Positions 17,256 through 25,215 of a stretch of DNA of 64,000 nt are shown here, piece by piece. The position numbers and the translations under genes are program-made. The notes below the pieces were generated by a model. It did not search any database. It worked only from the letters and a program-made list of their open reading frames with translations, and was not told where the DNA came from. Source of the stretch: Arthrobacter beigongshangensis (GTDB lineage Bacteria; Bacillota; Bacilli; Bacillales_A; Planococcaceae); contig NZ_JADHDX010000004.1 of NCBI RefSeq assembly GCF_016820585.1, positions 124,001-188,000 on the forward strand. Reading direction: 5' to 3'. The stretch's first letter is position 1; every line of letters starts with the position of its first letter.

Positions 17256-17285
17256 TTGACATTGTATTGAGAATTCGCCTATACT
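17256..17285 (+). promoter_or_regulatory. Sigma-A promoter of the metY-hom operon
   Basis: TTGACA (17256-17261), 18-base spacer, TATACT (17280-17285), about 27 bases before the SAM riboswitch begins. Confidence 0.8.
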
Positions 17286-17317
17286 ACTTCACAAGATGGA
17301 AAACTAAATCAATCAAA

Positions 17318-17433
17318 CTCTTATCAAGAGCGGCGGAGGGACTAGGCCCTGCGATGCCCGGCAACCGGCAAGTGACTAACTTGCACAGGTGCTACTTCCT
17401 ACAGATTCGTGTAAGCGGTCTGAAAGATAAGAG
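17318..17433 (+). ncRNA. SAM-I (S-box) riboswitch
   Basis: All hallmark elements are present in order: P1 5' strand CTCTTATC, AAGAGCGGCGGAGGGA, GGCCCTGCGATGCCCGGCAA (P2/P3 region), GTGACTAACTTGCACAGGTGC, and the 3' P1 strand GATAAGAG (17426-17433). S-boxes bind S-adenosylmethionine and cause premature termination when methionine/SAM is plentiful. Here the downstream terminator (17452-17491) is the expression platform for metY-hom. Confidence 0.97.
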
Positions 17434-17451
17434 GAGGAATAAGCGAAAGCG

Positions 17452-17491
17452 TAACCCTCTTCTTAGCGTTAAGCGAAGGGGGTTATTTTTT
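17452..17491 (+). terminator. Riboswitch-controlled terminator
   Basis: TAACCCTCTTC pairs with GAAGGGGGTTA and is followed by six T residues; together with the aptamer it makes an off-switch for the operon. Seventy-five bases separate it from the metY start. Confidence 0.9.
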
Positions 17492-17566
17492 ATTCCTGAT
17501 TTATCCCCGACGCCTCCGCACTTATCCAAAAAATATCCATCTAAAAAACTTCTGGAGGTAATGACA

Positions 17567-18856
17567 ATGACAAAACTTCAACCCGAAACACTTCTTCTAC
17601 ATGGTGGCCAAGAGCCGGATCCGGTAACAGGATCACGCGCGGTGCCGATTCACAGAACAACCTCTTTCGTATTCCGTGACACGGAGCATGCACAAAATTT
17701 ATTTGCTTTGAAGGAAGCCGGCAATATTTATTCTCGTATTATGAATCCAACGGTCGATGTTTTTGAAAAGCGCGTTGCTTTATTAGAAGGTGGAGCGGCA
17801 GCAGTTGCTCTATCTTCAGGAATGGCAGCTATTGCGTTTTCGATTTTAAATATCGCAGGTGCTGGAGATGAAATCGTAGCAGCAAGTAATTTGTACGGAG
17901 GTACTTATAATTTATTCGCGGTATCACTTCCACGCTACGGCATCAACGTGAAGTTTGTGGATGCGACGGACCCTGAAAACTTCCGTGCAGCCATTACAGA
18001 TAAAACAAAGGCGATTTTCGCTGAAACAATTGGTAACCCAAGCCTTCATGTGCTCGATATTGAAGCAGTTGCAAACATCGCACACGACAATGGGCTTCCA
18101 CTACTCATCGATAATACATTCCCATCACCGTATGGCTCGAATCCTATCGACTTTGGCGCAGACGTTGTCATTCATTCTGCAACGAAATGGATTGGTGGAC
18201 ACGGGACATCTATCGGTGGTGTGGCAATCGATGCTGGTAAATTTGACTGGACACAAGGACGATTCCCTGGCTTTACGGAGCCAGATGAAACGTATCATGG
18301 AATCCGTTATGGTATTGACGCGGCAGGTGCAGCATTTGCTACGAAACTTCGTGTTCAAGCACTGCGTGACTTCGGTCCATGCTTGAGCCCAGACAATGCA
18401 TTTGCTTTCCTACAAGGGCTTGAAACATTGCATTTACGTGTGGAAAAGCATAATGCCAATGCGCTTAAAGTGGCAGATTATTTGAAACAGCATCCGTCAG
18501 TGGAGTGGGTAACGTACACGGGTCAGGAAGACCATCCATCGGCTGCCAATGCGAAAAAATATTTGAAAAACGGCTTTGGATCGATTATCGTCTTCGGTAT
18601 TAAGGGTGGGCGTGAAGCGGGTCGTAATTTGATAGATAATGTTAACATTTGGTCGCATGTTGCCAACGTTGGGGATGCGAAATCACTCATTATTCACCCG
18701 GCTTCAACAACGCATCAGCAGCTATCGGCAGAGGGGCTTGAAAAAGCAGGCGTCAAAGAAGAATTGATTCGCCTATCAGTTGGACTGGAAGCGGTAGAAG
18801 ATATTATCGCAGACCTTGCACAGGCCATTGAGAAGGCAGTACCAGTAACAGCATGA
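17567..18856 (+). CDS. metY: O-acetylhomoserine sulfhydrylase (MetY)
   Basis: 429 residues, the usual size of MetY. Cys/Met metabolism PLP-enzyme motifs: LLHGGQEPDPVTGSRAVPIH at the start, PLP lysine in IHSATKWIGGHG (about residue 207), and STTHQQLSAEGLEKAGV near the end, typical of the O-acetylhomoserine/O-acetylserine class. It makes homocysteine from O-acetylhomoserine and sulfide. ATG 17567 has GGAGG eight bases upstream; the reading frame stays open upstream through the riboswitch but that part is not translated. The SAM riboswitch control and the following hom gene support methionine synthesis. Confidence 0.95.
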   Translation: MTKLQPETLLLHGGQEPDPVTGSRAVPIHRTTSFVFRDTEHAQNLFALKEAGNIYSRIMNPTVDVFEKRVALLEGGAAAVALSSGMAAIAFSILNIAGAGDEIVAASNLYGGTYNLFAVSLPRYGINVKFVDATDPENFRAAITDKTKAIFAETIGNPSLHVLDIEAVANIAHDNGLPLLIDNTFPSPYGSNPIDFGADVVIHSATKWIGGHGTSIGGVAIDAGKFDWTQGRFPGFTEPDETYHGIRYGIDAAGAAFATKLRVQALRDFGPCLSPDNAFAFLQGLETLHLRVEKHNANALKVADYLKQHPSVEWVTYTGQEDHPSAANAKKYLKNGFGSIIVFGIKGGREAGRNLIDNVNIWSHVANVGDAKSLIIHPASTTHQQLSAEGLEKAGVKEELIRLSVGLEAVEDIIADLAQAIEKAVPVTA

Positions 18857-18924
18857 CCTTAACTTCTATCTAGCAGGATTTTTACCCTCCCGCTGATTAG
18901 TAAGCAATTCATGGAGGTGGCGGT

Positions 18925-19911
18925 ATGTCGTCAATCAAAGTCGCTATACTCGGTTTTGGCACTGTAGGCGAAGGAATTTATAGGATTTTGAATGAAAGAA
19001 AAGAAGACATTCAGCAAGAAACGGGTCATACGATTGACATCGTGTCTATTCTCGTACGTGATACGTCGAAAGAACGATTGGCAACACCAGAAACAAAGTT
19101 CACAGATGATGTCCAAGAGATTTTGTCGAATCCCGCTATTGATGTCATATTTGAAGCAATTGTTGGTGAAGAACCGGCATTCCGCTATTTAACAGAAGCA
19201 ATTGACAAGGGCATTCATGTCATTACGGCCAATAAAACGATGTTTGCAAAGCGTGGTCAGGAACTTGCCAGACACGCGGAATCTCGTGACGTTCAAGCGC
19301 GATATGAGGCGACAACAGCAGGTGGCGTTCCAATTATCCGGACGATTACGAGCTTGTTGCCAGCAGATCGTGTACGGCGTATTCGCGGAATTTTGAATGG
19401 TACATCGAATTTTATCCTCACGAAAATGCGTGAGGAGGAAGTATCATTCGAAGTAGCATTGAAAGAAGCGCAAGCGCTAGGCTATGCGGAAGCAGATCCA
19501 ACGGATGATATCGGTGGTAAAGATGCGTTCCGCAAACTGATGATTTTAAGCGGCTTGGCATTCGGCAGCCAGCCAGATTGGCAAGATGTTCCGATTGTTG
19601 GCATCGACGAGGTAACGATTGAAGGTGTGAAGGATGCGGCAGCGGGGAATCTCCGCTATCGCCATGTTGCTGACATTATAGTAGATGACAGTGGAATGTT
19701 GTCCGGCAGTGTTGGTCCTGTACTTATCGGTGCGGATCACCCGTTGTACAGCGTTGATGGGGTAGACAATGCAATTATTGTAGACACAGACCATCTCGGT
19801 TCGTTGACACTTATTGGTCCTGGCGCGGGTATGTATCCAACCGGCAGCGCAATGGTTGGCGACTTTTTGCAGATTATAGGGAAACGTCAAGCAGTAGTCG
19901 TCACAAGTTGA
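18925..19911 (+). CDS. hom: Homoserine dehydrogenase (short form without ACT domain)
   Basis: 328 residues. Rossmann motif GFGTVGEGIYRIL at residues 10-22, NADP-linked middle ITANKTMFAKRG, and the family signature EATTAGGVPIIR plus GILNGTSNFILTKM and ADPTDDIGGKDAFRKLMIL. It reduces aspartate semialdehyde to homoserine. Standard Bacillus Hom is about 430 residues with a C-terminal ACT domain for threonine feedback; this protein stops after the catalytic domain, so it should be insensitive to that control. Co-transcription with metY under a SAM riboswitch suggests a methionine-dedicated isozyme. GGAGGTGG precedes ATG 18925. Confidence 0.93.
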   Translation: MSSIKVAILGFGTVGEGIYRILNERKEDIQQETGHTIDIVSILVRDTSKERLATPETKFTDDVQEILSNPAIDVIFEAIVGEEPAFRYLTEAIDKGIHVITANKTMFAKRGQELARHAESRDVQARYEATTAGGVPIIRTITSLLPADRVRRIRGILNGTSNFILTKMREEEVSFEVALKEAQALGYAEADPTDDIGGKDAFRKLMILSGLAFGSQPDWQDVPIVGIDEVTIEGVKDAAAGNLRYRHVADIIVDDSGMLSGSVGPVLIGADHPLYSVDGVDNAIIVDTDHLGSLTLIGPGAGMYPTGSAMVGDFLQIIGKRQAVVVTS

Positions 19912-19913
19912 AA

Positions 19914-19962
19914 ATAAAACGAACCGTCGAAGGGGATTAGCCTTTGACGGTTCGTTTATTTT
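19914..19962 (+). terminator. Terminator of the metY-hom operon
   Basis: A 14-pair stem CGAACCGTCGAAGG/CCTTTGACGGTTCG (one T-G pair) flanked by A-rich and T-rich tails; works in either direction. Confidence 0.88.
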
Positions 19963-19998
19963 GTAAGTGCTTATAGAAATGCTGCCACGATTCATTTT

Positions 19999-20229
19999 TC
20001 AATCTTCATCTTTTATATCACGATCTGGAGGTAGTGGTTCATTACGCCAGTCGTCGATTTGTTGTTTTAGTACTTCAAGCTGTTCAAAATAAAGAGTAAA
20101 TTGGGATTTATTAATCAAAAATTGTTCGCCGTCATGGACGGAGCGAATGCGACCTTCTAATACATACTTTTGAACTTGTCCAATGGGCATTCCCAAGTGT
20201 TCGGCAGCTTCTTCAATGGTAATATACAT
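19999..20229 (-). CDS. Small helix-turn-helix (excisionase/MerR-like) DNA-binding protein
   Basis: 76 residues from ATG 20229. YITIEEAAEHLGMPIGQVQKYVLEGRI is a winged-helix excisionase/MerR-type DNA-binding motif (cited in part), followed by a helix and an acidic tail (DRDIKDED). Targets unknown. I chose ATG 20229 because GGGAGATGA sits just upstream; the 15-base longer GTG frame would bury that site inside the gene. Nothing phage-like surrounds it, so it is probably a chromosomal regulator, not an integrase partner. Confidence 0.7.
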   Translation of the reverse strand: MYITIEEAAEHLGMPIGQVQKYVLEGRIRSVHDGEQFLINKSQFTLYFEQLEVLKQQIDDWRNEPLPPDRDIKDED

Positions 20230-20268
20230 TAGGTCATCTCCCACTTAAAAATCCCTACTGAATAAAGT

Positions 20269-20751
20269 TTAGATAAGCTTCTCGAAGTTTAGTCGTTTAT
20301 TCAACGCAAGTATAATCGGAATCCCGACAATCATAACGACAAATTCACCTACTGCTACGGTTAACCAAGTAAATAGAAATGGTAATTCTAAAGCAAGATT
20401 CAATTCAAATGCAATAATACACATTAAAAATGTGAACACCGCGGTATTGAATAACATACGTTTCACGATCCCGCCAATAAATTTCGCAGAGAAAATCGTA
20501 ATCGTCAGCGCGATGAGCGATTGAGCTACTCCGAAAAATAGGTCGTATAATCCAAGTGGTGAAAATAAATTCGCTACAAAAACACCAAGTACAATAGCAA
20601 AGATGAACTTCTTATTAAAGACAACGAGATGGTTGAACATCTCTGATATGCGGAATTGCACATTTGTAAATCCGAATGGTGCCACTAGCAAAGTGACGGC
20701 AACATATAGAGCAGCAATTATTCCGCTTGTTGCCAACGTTTTAACCTTCAT
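20269..20751 (-). CDS. queT: QueT-family transporter of a queuosine precursor
   Basis: 160 residues, five to six membrane segments; begins MKVKTLATSGIIAALYVAVT and has FRISEMFNHLVVF, typical of QueT (PF06177), an energy-coupling-factor S component that takes up preQ1/preQ0 or queuine. The preQ1-I riboswitch directly over its ribosome-binding site confirms the assignment. No ECF ATPase is adjacent, as is normal for group II ECF systems that share the module. Confidence 0.93.
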   Translation of the reverse strand: MKVKTLATSGIIAALYVAVTLLVAPFGFTNVQFRISEMFNHLVVFNKKFIFAIVLGVFVANLFSPLGLYDLFFGVAQSLIALTITIFSAKFIGGIVKRMLFNTAVFTFLMCIIAFELNLALELPFLFTWLTVAVGEFVVMIVGIPIILALNKRLNFEKLI

Positions 20752-20760
20752 TATTCAATT

Positions 20761-20802
20761 CCTCCTAGTTTTTTTACGTGGGATGGTTGATGAACCACGT
20801 GG
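20761..20802 (-). ncRNA. preQ1-I riboswitch overlapping the queT ribosome-binding site
   Basis: On the minus strand CACGTGGTTCATCAACCATC, then CCACGT, then AAAAAAACTAGGAGG. This fits the preQ1 class I aptamer: a five-pair P1 stem, GGTTC, CA.CC, and an A-rich tail folding back as a pseudoknot. The AGGAGG of queT directly abuts the tail, so ligand binding should block translation. Confidence 0.92.
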
Positions 20803-20820
20803 TGCTATGCACAAGTAAGT

Positions 20821-20850
20821 AGTTTAGGATACTTATGCTAGTTATGTCAA
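20821..20850 (-). promoter_or_regulatory. Promoter of queT
   Basis: On the minus strand TTGACA (20850-20845), 18-base spacer, TAAACT (20826-20821), about 20 bases before the aptamer. Confidence 0.65.
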
Positions 20851-20918
20851 GTGAAATTAAAGTGTTGGAAAAATTAGTTTGTATGGTATCTTCTAATATA
20901 AAGAGAAGGGGGATTCGG

Positions 20919-21797
20919 ATGTCACAGCGTATTTCATATTTGGTTGTCCTGTTCGGAGCAATCCTTTGGGGGACAACAGGCACCGCACAGACGTTTATGC
21001 CACAAACGATTCATCCGTTAGCAGTGGGGGCGTCGAGACTAGCAGTTGGCGGATTTGTATTGCTCATCATTTTACTTGTCCTGCGTAAAATCAATTTCCG
21101 AAATTGGCCGTGGAAATCGACAATATACGCAGCTATTTCGATGGCAATTTTCCAGTATTTATTCTTTTCATCCGTCCGACTTACCGGCGTGGCGATCGGT
21201 ACAGTCGTCACCATCGGTAGCGCGCCCGTTTTTTCTGGCATTATTGAATGGTTAGTAGTAAAGCGTCGCCCAACAAGAGTATGGCTGCTGGCAACAGCAC
21301 TTGCCATTATCGGCTGTGGACTACTCTTTTTAAATAAAGATGGCATCGTCGTCAATCCGCTTGGCGTCGCAATGTCATTAGGGGCAGGGCTGTTGTTTGC
21401 ATTCTATACGCTCGTCAATAAAGACGTACTCGCTAAGGTAGATGCTGTACCCGCAGTAGCAGTTATCTTTTCGATGAGCGCAATAATGTTGCTGCCGTTT
21501 TTGTTTATTTTCGAAACGGAAGGTTTACTGACAGGTCGTGGTATTTCAGTCGTGTTATATCTAGGAATTGCCACGACAAGTATTGCGTACATTCTGTTCT
21601 CCGCGGGATTGAAACGAATTCCATCGTCATCGGCAGTTACGCTATCATTAGCAGAACCATTGACAGCCGCTGTGTTAAGTGTGCTTGTGGTTGGTGAGCA
21701 TTTAAATGTGACGTCGTGGATGGGCGTTGCGTTGTTGCTTGGAGGCATACTTGTTTTAACATTGGGTGGGAGAAAAAATAACAGACAGGGAGCATGA
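20919..21797 (+). CDS. EamA/DMT-family transporter
   Basis: 292 residues, ten membrane segments in two EamA repeats (first GAILWGTTGTAQTF, second around LYLGIATTSIAYILFSAG; C-terminal LAEPLTAAVLSVLVVGE is typical). These proteins export amino acids or metabolites; the substrate is unknown. ATG 20919 (MSQRISYL) is chosen because AAGGGGGAT precedes it; the longer reading frame to 20835 crosses the queT promoter. Confidence 0.85.
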   Translation: MSQRISYLVVLFGAILWGTTGTAQTFMPQTIHPLAVGASRLAVGGFVLLIILLVLRKINFRNWPWKSTIYAAISMAIFQYLFFSSVRLTGVAIGTVVTIGSAPVFSGIIEWLVVKRRPTRVWLLATALAIIGCGLLFLNKDGIVVNPLGVAMSLGAGLLFAFYTLVNKDVLAKVDAVPAVAVIFSMSAIMLLPFLFIFETEGLLTGRGISVVLYLGIATTSIAYILFSAGLKRIPSSSAVTLSLAEPLTAAVLSVLVVGEHLNVTSWMGVALLLGGILVLTLGGRKNNRQGA

Positions 21798-21814
21798 TTA
21801 GCTCTCTGTCTGTT
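21773..21814 (-). terminator. Terminator embedded in the 3' ends of two convergent genes
   Basis: AACAGACAGGGAGC (21780-21793) pairs with GCTCTCTGTCTGTT (21801-21814). The stop codons of the EamA and CPBP genes abut at 21797/21798 inside the loop region. The T tract is on the minus-strand side (A6 at 21773-21778), so it mainly ends the CPBP transcript. Confidence 0.7.
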
Positions 21815-22703
21815 TGTGATATTGCGATATTGCATACAGTCTTGTGGCGATAAAACCTGCAAGGATGAGCACGGTCGATAGGATTCCGCCTTCTAGACCA
21901 AACGTGCCACCTGTCAACCAATCACGTCCTTCAGCAATTTCTACGACATAGATGCCATTTGGTGTCGTGCCGCTTACCGCGAATCCAAAGACATTCCCCT
22001 GAAAGTAATTCCATGTAATATGATAGCCGATGGGTAGCCAGAGACTCTTTGTAGCGTCAAACATATAGGCAAATAAAATCCCTACCAATGCGATATTGAC
22101 TAGTCCTATGATACTCACATTTGGATTTGCACCATGTGCGACGCTGAAAATCACAGCGGATGCTACATAAATCACCCACTTTTTATTCCCTCGGGCTGCC
22201 ATTGTAGACATGACATAGCCCCTAAAGAACATCTCTTCGAAGACACCTACAAGAATAAATAGAAGTAGAAAAGTGATTGTAGACACTGAAAACTGCGGAC
22301 TGGATAATGGATTGATAAGCTTTACATTAACAGTCGCCGTCAAGACAATAAAAATCAAAGTAATTGAAATGGCCCCGAAAAAAAGTCCAAACCATAAGTC
22401 ATTCAATGAGCCTCTGAAGCCTAGTTGTTTCATAGTTCCTTTATTTATAAAACGCCATAACAGGAACGTGATGAGGATGCCGCCAGCCGTACCACCGCCT
22501 TGCATCAAGAGGTAAATCCATGGATGTCCATCAAGGGCAGTGAGTATGTCGGAATAACCAGATGCCCCATGAAAAGGTGCTTCGGTGACAAACAATAGAA
22601 TAATACCGGGAAGTGCAAATAGCTGTTGAACAATTAGCATAGCAGCAAAAGCCAGTGCAATGAGCCAGCCAGCTCTCACTTGACCCGATTGGTTTTTAAA
22701 CAT
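21798..22703 (-). CDS. CPBP-family intramembrane glutamic endopeptidase
   Basis: 301 residues, about eight membrane segments. Catalytic motifs: GVFEEMFFRGYV (EExxxR), AVIFSVAHG (FxxxH) and the later HITWN (HxxxN-like). Relatives are Rce1/Abi proteases involved in bacteriocin self-immunity or prenyl-protein processing; the substrate is unknown. The ATG at 22703 follows GGAGGG. It is the distal member of a possible minus-strand group with the two membrane protein genes at 22731-24195 (27-base gap). Confidence 0.88.
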   Translation of the reverse strand: MFKNQSGQVRAGWLIALAFAAMLIVQQLFALPGIILLFVTEAPFHGASGYSDILTALDGHPWIYLLMQGGGTAGGILITFLLWRFINKGTMKQLGFRGSLNDLWFGLFFGAISITLIFIVLTATVNVKLINPLSSPQFSVSTITFLLLFILVGVFEEMFFRGYVMSTMAARGNKKWVIYVASAVIFSVAHGANPNVSIIGLVNIALVGILFAYMFDATKSLWLPIGYHITWNYFQGNVFGFAVSGTTPNGIYVVEIAEGRDWLTGGTFGLEGGILSTVLILAGFIATRLYAISQYHKQTES

Positions 22704-22730
22704 TCCATCCCTCCAAATTAAAGAATGGTT

Positions 22731-23294
22731 TCACATTGAGTAGTCATGAGTATGGGGTGTTTGACGCGGTTCCCCACGCCGAATAGCCCCCAGTAGTAGA
22801 AGAAATGCGATATCCATAATCAAGCGACCTACGGCAAGGGCGACGACAAAAGTAACCCAAGGATATTCGGGCATGTTCATGGAGAAAGACATGAGAAAAA
22901 GCGAAGCTAAGTGAATAGTGATATAAAACGTATAGACACTTTTCGTTCGCTGTATGAGCTTTTGATTACCATAGTCCGCGACAATGATTTTTAGAACGTC
23001 AAATAAAAAATAGGCGACAATTAATTTGAGGAAAAATAACGATACGGAATAGAATTCCCACATGCCAAGATGAGGTGCTGAGAGATCAACAAAAACAGCT
23101 GGAATCGTAATGACTGCGCCAATCAGCGCCACAATTCTTGCGTTTTTAGCCTGTGGATATTGTTTGATGATGAGCAAACATCCTGATGCAATCAGCAAAT
23201 AGCCAAGAGGATCAGCAAACCAATCAATCCCAATTTGAATGCGGAAAAAGATGAAAAGATATCCCCAGAATAGATACTGCAATGCTTTATTCAT
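22731..23294 (-). CDS. Membrane protein of unknown function
   Basis: 187 residues with five or six hydrophobic segments and a His-rich polar end (RRGEPRQTPHTHDYSM). I do not recognise a family. The start overlaps the end of the upstream gene by eight bases, indicating translational coupling, so it probably works with that protein. Confidence 0.6.
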   Translation of the reverse strand: MNKALQYLFWGYLFIFFRIQIGIDWFADPLGYLLIASGCLLIIKQYPQAKNARIVALIGAVITIPAVFVDLSAPHLGMWEFYSVSLFFLKLIVAYFLFDVLKIIVADYGNQKLIQRTKSVYTFYITIHLASLFLMSFSMNMPEYPWVTFVVALAVGRLIMDIAFLLLLGAIRRGEPRQTPHTHDYSM

Positions 23295-24195
23295 CAGTAT
23301 CCCCCTTTGTTTTTGACTCGATAATAGCTTTGACGTCCTGTTTATCTAAATAAGGTTGTGTGATAATGCCAGATGTTGTAGTGAAGTCTTTGCCTGATTC
23401 GGTTGTGCCTTTTATATAAATACTTACATTCAAAACCTTCCTCGAATTTGTAGGAGATTTTCTGTGGATACTGAGTCTATCATGCTCTTGTAAAAGAATG
23501 GGGAATGAAACATTCTCTAAGTCGAGTCCAGGTATATCGTTCCACTGACTATTCATTTGATCAGGAAATGCTGCTTCCGATGCTTTTGATTTCAATTGAC
23601 CTTTCGGTGTATTCAGTTTAATGAGGAAATCGTCCTGTAAGTCCTCTTGGAATGAGTATTCAACGGCTTCGATTGTCAGTGGTTCAAGTGCGCGATAGTA
23701 GTTTTGTCCGGTGTTATCGCTACTGCTTCCACTACTTGTGTGTTCAAGAGGTCTTGTATCCCCAGTTGATGGGTGAGTCATGATATGGCCGATAGGAGCG
23801 GTGACGACTCTACCATCTGAAAACACAACATCCATTTCCGTTGCAGAATAATCTAGTCGATCTCCATAAGGGTTGTAGAACTCTACATTGACACTTCGTA
23901 ACACGTAACGACCGAAGTCCTGGTGATTATAAATTTGATTAGTTTCATTAAAAAAGCCATAAGACTGTTCTGGATAGGCTCTAAGATCACCGGCGTTCAT
24001 GGAGCTTATAATAGATGTATCATTTCTATTGGTCAGATAGAAAAACGTTACATATAAATTATCCTGATAGGTCATGTCGATATAGTGATCCAAGAAAATA
24101 GGCTCATCTAGCTGCTTTGAATAGGCGTACATAGAATTTACAATCCAACTTACGCCAATCAAACTGAGCGCCACCCAGAAAAAACGTCCTTTCAT
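23287..24195 (-). CDS. Membrane-anchored extracytoplasmic protein of unknown function
   Basis: 302 residues. One N-terminal hydrophobic anchor (FFWVALSLIGVSWIVNSMYA) is followed by a long polar region with a Ser/Thr/Gly-rich stretch (HTSSGSSSDNTGQ, about residue 152-164) and beta-type segments, suggesting a domain outside the membrane. No catalytic motif is seen. Coupled to the membrane protein gene downstream. AAGGGGG precedes the ATG. Confidence 0.6.
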   Translation of the reverse strand: MKGRFFWVALSLIGVSWIVNSMYAYSKQLDEPIFLDHYIDMTYQDNLYVTFFYLTNRNDTSIISSMNAGDLRAYPEQSYGFFNETNQIYNHQDFGRYVLRSVNVEFYNPYGDRLDYSATEMDVVFSDGRVVTAPIGHIMTHPSTGDTRPLEHTSSGSSSDNTGQNYYRALEPLTIEAVEYSFQEDLQDDFLIKLNTPKGQLKSKASEAAFPDQMNSQWNDIPGLDLENVSFPILLQEHDRLSIHRKSPTNSRKVLNVSIYIKGTTESGKDFTTTSGIITQPYLDKQDVKAIIESKTKGDTDE

Positions 24196-24369
24196 GAACT
24201 ATTCCCCCTTTCATTCGTTCAAGTATAACAAATGGATAATAGTTCCTCTACCTCGATTATTTGGGTTTACAATCCATCTTAAGAATTTCTTCATAATTAC
24301 AATGGGTGAATGTTAAGATTTGGTCGTTACAATTGGTATCATAGAGTTAGGAAAAGTGAGGTGCGGATG

Positions 24370-25059
24370 ATGGCGAAGTTCAAAGTACTTGTGGCGGATG
24401 ACGATCAGGATATCCGTGATGGTATTGAAATTTATTTAAAAAATGAAGGCTATGACGTATTAAAGGCGGCAGATGGACAGGAAGCACTCGCATTATTAGA
24501 GGCGAATGAAGTCCATCTACTCATTCTTGATATTATGATGCCGAATATGGATGGTATTACGGCGACATTCAAAATTCGGGAGGCGCGCAATATCCCGATT
24601 ATTATGCTGAGCGCCAAGGCGGAGGACTCTGATAAGATTCATGGTTTGTCTGTCGGTGCGGACGATTATGTGACGAAGCCGTTTCACCCAATGGAGTTAA
24701 TGGCGCGGGTCAAATCGCAATTACGGCGTTATGTTCAGCTCGGTACATATGAGGGGCAAAAAAACATCGAAGTTGATGGGCTTGTGTTGGATGAAGAAGC
24801 GAAGGAAATCACGCTCGATGGTAACCCGGTGAAACTAACACCGATCGAATTCAAAATTACAGAATTACTCATGAAAAATGTCGGTCGTGTCTTTTCTATT
24901 AATGAAATTTATGAGCGTGTTTGGAATGAGGAAGCGTACAATGCGGAAAATATCGTCGCAGTCCATATTCGTAAAATTCGTGAGAAAATCGAAGCAGACC
25001 CGAAAAATCCAAGATACGTAAAGGTGGTGTGGGGCATTGGCTACAAAATCGAAAAGTGA
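24370..25059 (+). CDS. OmpR/VanR-family response regulator
   Basis: 229 residues. Receiver domain with acidic pocket VADDDQD (residues 6-12), phospho-acceptor in LLILDIMMPNMDG (Asp53) and KPF switch lysine, then a C-terminal winged helix (KLTPIEFKITELLM; NIVAVHIRKIREKIE). It should bind DNA as a dimer when phosphorylated. The start is one of two tandem ATGs at 24367/24370; GAGGTG at 24358-24363 fits the second better. It heads a three-ORF unit with a small membrane ORF and the kinase. Confidence 0.92.
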   Translation: MAKFKVLVADDDQDIRDGIEIYLKNEGYDVLKAADGQEALALLEANEVHLLILDIMMPNMDGITATFKIREARNIPIIMLSAKAEDSDKIHGLSVGADDYVTKPFHPMELMARVKSQLRRYVQLGTYEGQKNIEVDGLVLDEEAKEITLDGNPVKLTPIEFKITELLMKNVGRVFSINEIYERVWNEEAYNAENIVAVHIRKIREKIEADPKNPRYVKVVWGIGYKIEK

Positions 25060-25213
25060 TTATACCATTGTTTGGTCGATAATTGCACTGGTGATTGCGG
25101 CTGTTAGTATTGGCTATTGCTTTTCCTACATCATCGACATGGTGGGGAATGGTGTGGAACGTTCGGGTCGAGCAATCGCTTATCTTACGCGGTTGATAAA
25201 GGGGAGTGTGTAA
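25037..25213 (+). CDS. Small single-span membrane protein between response regulator and kinase
   Basis: A 58-residue frame not usually listed: TTG 25037 with AAGGTGG (25021-25027) nine bases upstream, overlapping the regulator gene by 23 bases, and stopping two bases before the kinase GTG. It starts LATKSKSDYTIVWSIIALVI, with one strong hydrophobic helix (about residues 11-33), then a polar/basic tail (ERSGRAIAYLTRLIKGSV). No family recognised. Tight coupling on both sides argues for translation; it could tune the kinase, as other small membrane proteins do. An alternative is a leftover frame that only couples translation. Confidence 0.5.
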   Translation: MATKSKSDYTIVWSIIALVIAAVSIGYCFSYIIDMVGNGVERSGRAIAYLTRLIKGSV

Positions 25214-25215
25214 CG

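Noticed and set aside
17267-17566. Reading frame extending metY upstream by 100 codons
   Set aside because: It runs through the promoter, SAM riboswitch and terminator; the ribosome-binding site fits ATG 17567.
20835-20918. Longer N-terminus for the EamA transporter
   Set aside because: Crosses the queT promoter and lacks a ribosome-binding site; ATG 20919 has one.
25117-25215. Longer N-terminus for the large kinase
   Set aside because: No ribosome-binding site, unusual composition, and it lies over the coupled small membrane ORF.
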